Assembly (NCBI GenBank): GCA_020058355.1
Contig: JAGVEG010000054.1
Coordinates: forward strand, 1 to 5,609
DNA length: 5,609 nt
Direction of reading: 5' to 3'
From: Candidatus Berkelbacteria bacterium
Lineage (GTDB): Bacteria > Patescibacteriota > UBA1384 > CAILIB01
Positions within the stretch are counted from its first letter, which is position 1. The number at the start of each line of letters is the position of its first letter. Below are positions 1 through 4,480 of the stretch, in pieces. The notes under the pieces are model-generated. The model had not been told where the DNA came from, made no database searches, and saw only the letters and a list, made by a program, of their open reading frames with translations. The position numbers and the translations under genes are program-made.

Positions 1-332
1 CCTGCAAGCCAAAGCTCTACTTCGGACAACGTCCAACAAGAACCTGTGTGCATCGGCGGTACACATGCTACTTTCTCATCAGTAGAACAAAGTCTATGTC
101 GTATCACATATAATCCCGGTTCACGAAGCGCAAAGAGCGCATACATACCGACGACTACTCCAGTAGGACCAAAAATAATGGACGTCTGATCATTATCTTG
201 GATATCGTCAGAGCCATAGCAGTGATCGTCTGCCAATACTGGACTGCCTTCATTTTCAAAAAGCTCTCTCGAATTAATCCTGAGACCAGGAGGAAATCCT
301 CCGTTGGTCATAACTTCTAATACCCTACTCAT
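1..332 (-). CDS. Unrecognised protein, N-terminal 110 codons only (runs off the left edge)
   Basis: Reading the minus strand from an ATG at 332-330 gives 110 codons with no stop before the window edge, so the C-terminus is missing. The start is backed by an AAAGG ribosome binding site 8 bases upstream; a second in-frame Met at residue 8 is less likely. The protein begins MSRVLEVMTNGGFPPGLRIN. It has an acidic stretch at about residues 34-49 (DDHCYGSDDIQDND), a hydrophobic strand-like segment at about 52-68 (IIFGPTGVVVGMYALFA), and cysteines at 38, 82, 90 and 99. I recognise no family and see no signal peptide. The hydrophobic segment is short and glycine-rich, more like a buried beta region than a membrane helix. 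Positions 1-300 are about 46% GC by hand count, lower than the genes to the right, and the gene uses AGG, AGA, ATA, CGA and TTA codons, so recent acquisition is possible. It is divergent from the methyltransferase gene. Reality of the ORF is fairly likely; function is unknown. Confidence 0.62.
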   Translation of the reverse strand, partial: MSRVLEVMTNGGFPPGLRINSRELFENEGSPVLADDHCYGSDDIQDNDQTSIIFGPTGVVVGMYALFALREPGLYVIRHRLCSTDEKVACVPPMHTGSCWTLSEVELWLA

Positions 333-340
333 TTTCTGTA

Positions 341-346
341 CCTTTC
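341..346 (-). promoter_or_regulatory. Ribosome binding site of the left-edge minus-strand gene
   Basis: The minus strand reads GAAAGG here, followed by an 8-base spacer and then ATG at 332-330. The spacing and sequence fit a Shine-Dalgarno element and decide the start of the partial gene. It is one of only two clear ribosome binding sites in the window. Confidence 0.5.
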
Positions 347-392
347 ACTTTAATTGCATTGAACACTAGTCATTTTCCTGCAAAATACAACT

Positions 393-1571
393 ATGCCTCT
401 CAAGATTACTGTCTCTGAGTCTGCTCGTGCCACACCGCCATGTCCCCATGCGGCGATTTGTGGTGGCTGCTCGCTCCAGGAGTTTCTTTATACGGCTCAA
501 GTTGCAGCGAAGCAAGAAGCACTCGCCAACCGCCTTGCCGAAGAACACATCTCTGCACCACTTCTACCGATCATTCACAGCCAGCGGCCAGAACCCCTCT
601 ATTATCGCAATAAAATTCGCTACGGATTTGTTCAGGTAGGAACTCAACTCATGGTGAGTCGCCATGGAAAGGGCGAGAAATCTGCCGACGTCGCTGTGAA
701 CTCCTGCATGTTGCAGTCTGATCGTTCATTTCAACTTGCAGAAATTACTGCGCGTATCCTCACCCAAACAGGCCTCACGCCATACAACCCAGGAACACGG
801 GTAGGGGACATCTACCATCTACTCGTCCGCGAGGGCAAGCATACTGGTGAAGTCCTCGTTTCATTGGTGGTTACCGCACAAGCTACAAAGCACCCTGAGT
901 GGGTGGCTGCTATGAAAGAGGCAGGTTGCACCAGCATCTGGATCAGCACCTTCCGACCAGGAAATGAAAAATCCCTTACTGACACGCATCAGCATGGCAC
1001 TGAACACATCTGGGAAGAAATCAACGGCATTCGCTACGCCATCTCACCAAGTGCCTTCTTCCAGACGAATAGTGAGCTTCTTCATGAACTCTATGGCGCA
1101 ATTTCCTCTGCTCTTCCAAAGAAAGTGACAACTGTCTGGGATCTCTATGCAGGCTCTGCCACCATTGCCAGCTGGGTTGCGCCACACGCCCAGCAGGTAG
1201 TAGCCATTGAACAAAACTCAGCAAACTGCCGTGACGCCGCGCTCACCATTGTCGCAAATAACCGTGACAATGTTGAAATCTACGAAGGTAAAGTAGAAGA
1301 CCGCATTACCCCCGCACTTCTGAAAGAGAGTCGTCCCGACTGCATTATTGTTGATCCACCACGAGCAGGTCTCTCAGAGAAAACCCGCCAACTCTTGGTA
1401 GGAATCAGACCAGAAACCTTGATCTACACGTCCTGCAACCCAGAGACCTTCTTCCGCGACGTAGCCGCCCTTCGCGCGACTTACAAGATTGAGCACATCC
1501 AGCCGCTCGACATGTTCCCATATACCGATCACGTAGAGCTCGTGGCAAAACTCACCCTGTTTAAGAAGTGA
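393..1571 (+). CDS. Iron-sulfur 23S rRNA/tRNA 5-methyluridine methyltransferase (RlmD/RlmCD/TrmA family)
   Basis: This protein should transfer a methyl group from S-adenosylmethionine to C5 of a uridine in 23S rRNA (as RlmD or RlmC do) or in the tRNA T-loop (as TrmA does); the exact target cannot be read from sequence. The 392 residues show the 4Fe-4S ligands as C17-x5-C23-G-G-C26 and C105, the same pattern as E. coli RlmD. Next come the FFQTN motif (222-226, with the conserved Gln224), the SAM-binding loop starting at D250 (DLYAGSAT), DPPRAGL (321-327), the catalytic cysteine in SCNP (C348), and the probable general base E382 in the HVE motif. The iron-sulfur motif begins at residue 17, so the N-terminal TRAM domain of RlmD is absent. 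The SAM loop reads AGSAT where the family usually has xGxGT, replacing one glycine with alanine. The start at 393 is the first in-frame ATG after a stop at 360-362. No Shine-Dalgarno sequence precedes it, so translation may be leaderless; the 60-base divergent gap contains only a weak promoter candidate (TTGAAC at 359-364, CAAAAT at 381-386). All catalytic residues are present, so it is probably active. Confidence 0.95.
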   Translation: MPLKITVSESARATPPCPHAAICGGCSLQEFLYTAQVAAKQEALANRLAEEHISAPLLPIIHSQRPEPLYYRNKIRYGFVQVGTQLMVSRHGKGEKSADVAVNSCMLQSDRSFQLAEITARILTQTGLTPYNPGTRVGDIYHLLVREGKHTGEVLVSLVVTAQATKHPEWVAAMKEAGCTSIWISTFRPGNEKSLTDTHQHGTEHIWEEINGIRYAISPSAFFQTNSELLHELYGAISSALPKKVTTVWDLYAGSATIASWVAPHAQQVVAIEQNSANCRDAALTIVANNRDNVEIYEGKVEDRITPALLKESRPDCIIVDPPRAGLSEKTRQLLVGIRPETLIYTSCNPETFFRDVAALRATYKIEHIQPLDMFPYTDHVELVAKLTLFKK

Positions 1572-1575
1572 GCGA

Positions 1576-1660
1576 ATACAAAAGCGAGAGATACGCTTTT
1601 TAGAACCCTCACAAAGGAATATAGGATTGGGTTCGTTTAGCGGATCTTAAGCTTTTGTAT
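1576..1660. repeat. Nested inverted repeats between the methyltransferase gene and lexA
   Basis: ATACAAAAGC at 1576-1585 is the exact reverse complement of GCTTTTGTAT at 1651-1660, a 10-bp inverted repeat spanning 85 bases. Nested inside it, GAACCC (1603-1608) is the exact reverse complement of GGGTTC (1629-1634). If transcribed, the region could form a long closing helix with an internal hairpin. The outer left arm also overlaps the left arm of the small terminator-like hairpin at 1580-1600, so the two pairings exclude each other. No target-site duplication flanks the outer arms, which argues against a miniature transposon. Confidence 0.5.
1580..1601 (+). terminator. Possible weak intrinsic terminator after the methyltransferase gene
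   Basis: AAAAGCG (1580-1586) pairs with CGCTTTT (1594-1600) around a 7-base loop, followed by one more T. It begins 9 bases after the methyltransferase stop. The stem has only three G-C pairs and the T run is short and partly within the stem, so termination would be inefficient, though the position is right. A run of A on the left arm makes it potentially two-directional. Confidence 0.4.
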
Positions 1661-1661
1661 G

Positions 1662-1691
1662 TTGACAAACCGAACGTCCGTTCGGTACTAT
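1662..1691 (+). promoter_or_regulatory. lexA promoter (-35 TTGACA, -10 TACTAT)
   Basis: A consensus -35 box TTGACA (1662-1667) is followed after an 18-base spacer by a -10 box TACTAT (1686-1691). Transcription would start near 1698, giving lexA a leader of about 23 bases with no Shine-Dalgarno sequence. The spacer is almost filled by the LexA operator, so repressor binding would directly block RNA polymerase. TATGAT (1689-1694) is an alternative -10, but its 21-base spacing is poor. Confidence 0.8.
1669..1686. promoter_or_regulatory. LexA operator (SOS box), perfect 18-base inverted repeat
   Basis: ACCGAACG-TC-CGTTCGGT is an exact inverted repeat with 8-base arms. Its core CGAAC-GTCC-GTTCG (1671-1684) matches the Gram-positive SOS box CGAACRNRYGTTYG at all but one spacer position and keeps the GAAC-N4-GTTC half sites. 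It does not resemble the E. coli CTGT-N8-ACAG box. It lies between the -35 and -10 boxes, 35 bases upstream of the lexA start codon, as expected for lexA autoregulation. I saw no second box of this type elsewhere in the window. Confidence 0.88.
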
Positions 1692-1720
1692 GATTCTAGA
1701 CCAACACCTAGATTTCACGC

Positions 1721-2329
1721 ATGCAACCACTCACTAAGCGCCAGACCGAAATCTTCACCTATATTAAGGACTTCCTTGAAAGTTCCGGCTTTGCTCCCAG
1801 TTACCGTGAAATCGCTGCTCATTTCAAGCTCAGCTCAATCGCAACCGTAGCGGATCATATTGAAGCACTCCGTAGCAAGGGGTATCTGGAGCAAGAGGTT
1901 AACCAGGCCCGCTCACTCACGCTCACTCACCCCACAAAGCATGATACTCCTGAGAGCGAGTGGGTGGGGGTACCGCTCTTTGGCCTCATTGCCGCCGGTA
2001 AACCAATCGAAACCGCCATTGCGCCTGAGACTATCGATATCCCACGCGACATGCTGGGTAAACAAACCTATGCCCTCCGCGTAAAAGGGGAGTCCATGAT
2101 TAGCGATGGCATCCTCAGTGGCGATTACGTGATTATTGAGCATACAAATGTGGCAAAGAATGGTGATATCGTTGTTGCCTTGCTCGATCAGAGCACCGTT
2201 ACCCTGAAGCGCTTCTATCGTGAAGAGGGGAGAATCCGCCTTCAGCCGGCCAATCCGCACATGTCACCAATATACGTCACTAGTGTCACTATTCAAGGCA
2301 AGGTAAAGGGCCTCATTCGCAAGTTCTAA
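1721..2329 (+). CDS. lexA: LexA, SOS-response repressor and self-cleaving S24 protease
   Basis: LexA represses DNA-damage genes as a dimer and inactivates itself by cleavage when RecA filaments form on single-stranded DNA. The 202 residues match the usual family length. The winged helix-turn-helix domain spans about 1-66: MQPLTKRQTEIF resembles the standard LexA start, and APSYREIAAHF and the helix at about 39-50 correspond to the DNA-reading part. The C-terminal peptidase domain spans about 82-202. The cleavage site is Ala92-Gly93 (IAAGKP), the nucleophile Ser125 lies in VKGESMISDG, and the general base Lys163 lies in VTLKRF. All three are intact, so self-cleavage should work. The start at 1721 fits both the family N-terminus and the promoter. 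No Shine-Dalgarno sequence is present. A perfect SOS box in its own promoter points to negative autoregulation. A 10-base tandem repeat sits at codons 64-70, at the end of the DNA-binding domain and the start of the interdomain linker. The GH18 gene begins 41 bases downstream with no obvious terminator. Confidence 0.97.
   Translation: MQPLTKRQTEIFTYIKDFLESSGFAPSYREIAAHFKLSSIATVADHIEALRSKGYLEQEVNQARSLTLTHPTKHDTPESEWVGVPLFGLIAAGKPIETAIAPETIDIPRDMLGKQTYALRVKGESMISDGILSGDYVIIEHTNVAKNGDIVVALLDQSTVTLKRFYREEGRIRLQPANPHMSPIYVTSVTIQGKVKGLIRKF
1911..1930 (+). repeat. 10-base perfect tandem repeat in the lexA linker region
   Basis: GCTCACTCAC occurs twice without a gap, at 1911-1920 and 1921-1930. It encodes the residues S-L-T-L-T-H around positions 65-70, between the DNA-binding and peptidase domains. 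Because 10 is not a multiple of 3, losing or gaining one unit would shift the frame. The gain frame reaches a TGA at 1942-1944, and the loss frame ends at about 2084, before the catalytic serine. Confidence 0.85.
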
Positions 2330-2361
2330 ACATTGCACTCTCCGTCTCTGTCCCGTAGGAT

Positions 2362-2369
2362 AGGGGGAG
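2362..2369 (+). promoter_or_regulatory. Strong ribosome binding site of the GH18 gene
   Basis: AGGGGGAG lies immediately upstream of the ATG at 2371, with the G run 3 to 7 bases from the start. It is the only strong plus-strand Shine-Dalgarno sequence in the window and supports the chosen start. CTCTCC at 2338-2343 could pair with GGGGAG at 2364-2369 (one G-U pair) and partly hide the site in mRNA; this is speculative. Confidence 0.65.
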
Positions 2370-2370
2370 C

Positions 2371-3834
2371 ATGCAAGATATTCGCCTTCCCAATTATCCG
2401 ACCAATCGCCCTATCCAGGTTCACTTCTCTGAGCCTGAAGTAGAGCCCGTTCAAGAAACAGTACAGTCACCCAAGGCTGCGCGCCTTACTCGATCACTGC
2501 GCCGCTTCTCGCAGATTATGACGGCGCCAATTATTATTGTGCCCGCAAGTCCTCGGCCTCCTCGCGAAGCAAAGAGGCAGCGCACCTTTACAGCAACTAC
2601 TGCAAAGCCTGCACCCGTACGTGCTGCTGTTGCGCCCCGCGTACGCCGTACGGCACCTGCATTTTCGCTGAAGCCATTCCTTACTCGCATGCGTGCCGCC
2701 CTAAGACCGCAGTACCTCTTCTTCGCCACTCAAACCGCACTCTTGCTAGCTATTGGCTTTTTGGTTATCCGCAAAGAAGTGGTGCCCCAACAGACCACAC
2801 TACCAATTGCCCAAAACAGAACCGTACTCCCGGTCATAGGAGAGCGCTCAGACACCGCCCTCATTAGCAATCTCGCATCTGCGAGTGAGTCAACCAAGGT
2901 AGCTGCTTGGGTTGCTCCCTGGAACGCCGAGCGTGTTCTTGGCGATGCAGCAACTGGCACCTACGATTCGGTCAATGCATTTTGGGGAACGCTTGCCGCC
3001 GATGGTTTTAGCATCGATGCAAAAGCGCCATGGGAGCAGTGGACCGCTATCCAGGCGCAGTACCCAGACATTGAAACCCACCTCACCGTCACCGCTGACC
3101 CCACACTCTTTGCAACAGTCCTCGCTAATCTTGATACGCAGTCAAAGCATATCGAAGCACTGGTAGGCGCCGCTAAGACCTACGGATTTGACGGTATTGA
3201 TCTCGATTATGAAGCTCTTACACTCGACCAGAATGTACTCTTTACGGCATTTGCCGGGCGTCTCAGTGAGCGCCTTCACGCTGAAAGCCTCAAGCTTGGT
3301 ATTACTGTTGAGACCCGTATTAATCCTGAAGACGCACCGCTCGACTGGGAGCGTATTGGCCAACTCGCTGACTTCATTAACGTGATGGCATACGACTACT
3401 ACGGAGCTAGCACTTCTGAACCAGGACCAGTAGCACCGCTGGGGTGGGTACTAGAAAATGCGCGAGTAGCCCTTCAGAAAGTACCTACCGAGAAACTAAC
3501 CATCGGTCTAGGTAACTACGGCTATGACTGGACCCAGCAAGCCGATGGCTCGTGGCGAGGTATTGGTCTTAGTAGTACCCGCGCAGAAGAGCTTGCTAAG
3601 TCACTGTCAATTGCTCCCGTCTACGCATCAGGCGTTGATGCGCGCGGCTACAGTCTAGGCTCCATTCCAACCTACACCTACACTGACGAGAATAGCACCA
3701 CGCACGTTGTGTGGTATGACGACGCTCGATCACTGCAGGATAAGGTATCCTCCCTCAAGGATGCTGGCATTTCCCGCATTATCTTCTGGAGCGCAGATCT
3801 TGCGGTTCCAACTACATCTATAAGTGGCTTATAA
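2371..3834 (+). CDS. Membrane-anchored glycoside hydrolase family 18-type protein with a basic cytoplasmic tail
   Basis: The 487-residue protein has three parts. Residues 1-113 form a Pro/Ala/Arg-rich tail; 35-113 carry about 19 Arg/Lys and one acidic residue. A single transmembrane helix (about 114-133, LFFATQTALLLAIGFLVI) should leave this tail in the cytoplasm. A catalytic domain at about 176-485 would lie outside. The GH18 signature DGIDLDYE (274-281) is complete, with Glu281 as proton donor and Asp279 beside it. INVMAYDYYG (336-345), IGLGNYGYDW (378-387) and RIIFWSADL (469-477) match the later barrel strands. GH18 enzymes hydrolyse beta-1,4 N-acetylglucosamine polymers such as chitin or peptidoglycan glycan; the spore cortex enzyme YaaH is the nearest type I recall. 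No LysM wall-binding repeat is present. The substrate here is probably peptidoglycan or a surface glycan, by inference. The start is set by a strong ribosome binding site. The next gene begins after 5 bases, so this is likely the second gene of a lexA-led transcript. The membrane-tethered layout with a long basic tail is unusual for the family. Confidence 0.88.
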   Translation: MQDIRLPNYPTNRPIQVHFSEPEVEPVQETVQSPKAARLTRSLRRFSQIMTAPIIIVPASPRPPREAKRQRTFTATTAKPAPVRAAVAPRVRRTAPAFSLKPFLTRMRAALRPQYLFFATQTALLLAIGFLVIRKEVVPQQTTLPIAQNRTVLPVIGERSDTALISNLASASESTKVAAWVAPWNAERVLGDAATGTYDSVNAFWGTLAADGFSIDAKAPWEQWTAIQAQYPDIETHLTVTADPTLFATVLANLDTQSKHIEALVGAAKTYGFDGIDLDYEALTLDQNVLFTAFAGRLSERLHAESLKLGITVETRINPEDAPLDWERIGQLADFINVMAYDYYGASTSEPGPVAPLGWVLENARVALQKVPTEKLTIGLGNYGYDWTQQADGSWRGIGLSSTRAEELAKSLSIAPVYASGVDARGYSLGSIPTYTYTDENSTTHVVWYDDARSLQDKVSSLKDAGISRIIFWSADLAVPTTSISGL

Positions 3835-3839
3835 GCATT

Positions 3840-4478
3840 ATGGCACTCGACAGTCTTTCACCTCGGCCAGTTCAGCGCCCTAAGCCTGAGCAACCAAGTA
3901 CTCCAGAGATCAATCGCCAGGAAGCAAAGTTCCAGGAGCTGTTTCCCGAGCCATCCGTTGTGATTACTGCGCCACCTGTCTGGGTGTGGTGGCTTATCTT
4001 GATTATCGGCGCCATCGGCCTTGGTTTTCTTGGTTATGCCTGGTGGGCCCAACGTCAAACTACTGATTTGGTAAACCGTAATGCAGAAGTAGCTGCCCAG
4101 TTTAGCAGTCCCTCACCAACTGTTGCCCCAACAGCAACACCTACACCCGTTGCCACCGCAACACCAACACCTACAGCCACCCCCACACCTGTAGCAGCCA
4201 AGCCACTTACCGTCCGTGTACTGAACGGCACCACTACTCGTACTGGCGCTGCAGCGACCACCAAGACCCTTCTTGAAGGGGTAGGGGGTGCCGTTATTAC
4301 CAGTACTGGTAATGCACAAACCAGAAACTACGCTACCACTACTATCTTCTACGCAGCAGACCAGAAGCCGCTCGCTGATGCGCTTGCTGCCAAGATTGGC
4401 GAAGGAGTTGTTTTGACACAATCAACGACCATCGTCGGTACCGACGCTGCGGTGGTGGTGGTTGGCCTTAAGCCCTAG
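3840..4478 (+). CDS. Single-pass membrane protein with an external LytR_C domain
   Basis: The 212 residues divide into a Pro-rich cytoplasmic segment (1-46), one transmembrane helix (about 47-69, rich in Trp at both ends), a short spacer, a Thr/Pro/Ala linker (91-118) and a C-terminal domain (about 122-210). This domain begins LTVRVLNGTTTRTGAAATT and ends in a hydrophobic strand VVVVGLKP, a pattern typical of LytR_C (LytR cell-envelope C-terminal domain), which accompanies LytR-CpsA-Psr glycopolymer ligases or occurs alone in actinobacterial and patescibacterial membrane proteins. There is no LCP catalytic domain here, so it is not a ligase itself; it may bind a wall polymer or a partner. The start at 3840 follows the preceding stop by 5 bases with no Shine-Dalgarno sequence, suggesting translational coupling. 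The next gene starts 2 bases after its stop. Domain assignment rests on motif memory and is moderately sure; the membrane topology is clear. Confidence 0.8.
   Translation: MALDSLSPRPVQRPKPEQPSTPEINRQEAKFQELFPEPSVVITAPPVWVWWLILIIGAIGLGFLGYAWWAQRQTTDLVNRNAEVAAQFSSPSPTVAPTATPTPVATATPTPTATPTPVAAKPLTVRVLNGTTTRTGAAATTKTLLEGVGGAVITSTGNAQTRNYATTTIFYAADQKPLADALAAKIGEGVVLTQSTTIVGTDAAVVVVGLKP
4110..4193 (+). repeat. Low-complexity Thr/Pro-coding stretch
   Basis: This stretch encodes residues 91-118 of the LytR_C protein, an alternation of Pro, Thr, Ala and Val that acts as an extended spacer outside the membrane. The plus strand is C/A-rich, and CAACACCTACA occurs twice, at 4135-4145 and 4165-4175, exactly ten codons apart. 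This suggests growth of the linker by in-frame duplication. Its minus-strand reading gives only spurious Gly/Val-rich frames. Confidence 0.75.
4296..4313. repeat. 18-base perfect palindrome inside the LytR_C gene
   Basis: ATTACCAGTACTGGTAAT is an exact palindrome with no central gap, encoding I-T-S-T-G-N at residues 153-158. By a simple random estimate (about 5600 x 4^-9, roughly 0.02) such a palindrome is not expected in a window this size. It could bind a dimeric protein, or it could be chance within codons; no function is shown. Confidence 0.8.
4433..4446. repeat. 14-base perfect palindrome 35 bases before the DUF3048 gene
   Basis: CGTCGGTACCGACG is an exact palindrome near the 3' end of the LytR_C gene. 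One palindrome of this length is nearly expected by chance in 5.6 kb. It is recorded because it lies 15 bases after a consensus -35-like TTGACA (4413-4418) and just ahead of the next start codon. No good -10 box follows, so an internal promoter is not supported. Confidence 0.6.
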
Positions 4479-4480
4479 CT

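Noticed and set aside
1569..1571. Possible TGA recoding (glycine, as in Gracilibacteria) extending the methyltransferase
   Set aside because: The protein ends at the usual place for the family after the HVE motif. No internal TGA is needed in any gene here, and the continuation shows nothing family-like.
1913..2260. 115-codon minus-strand frame opposite lexA
   Set aside because: It lies wholly inside a clearly real gene and has no recognisable motif; it is a shadow of lexA codon use.
2333..2361. TTGCAC and TAGGAT hexamers 17 bases apart, a possible separate promoter for the GH18 gene
   Set aside because: The -35 matches consensus at only 3 of 6 positions. Transcription would start at about 2368, inside the ribosome binding site, leaving the Shine-Dalgarno sequence out of the mRNA.
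2645..2654. GCCGTACGGC palindrome in the GH18 tail
   Set aside because: Ten-base palindromes are expected several times in a window this size, and Arg/Thr codons explain it.
3004..3021. TTTAGCATCGATGC-type near-palindrome in the GH18 gene
   Set aside because: The perfect core is only 10 bases and the extension has a mismatch; there is no positional reason for a site there.
4263..4280. ACCCTTC-TT-GAAGGGGT hairpin resembling a terminator
   Set aside because: It is inside the LytR_C coding sequence and is followed by a G-rich stretch, not a T run.
4113..4421. Minus-strand open frames opposite the LytR_C gene, one Cys/Gly-rich and one Gly/Val-rich
   Set aside because: They are reverse readings of the Thr/Pro linker and the domain after it. 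They lack ribosome binding sites and any recognisable family.
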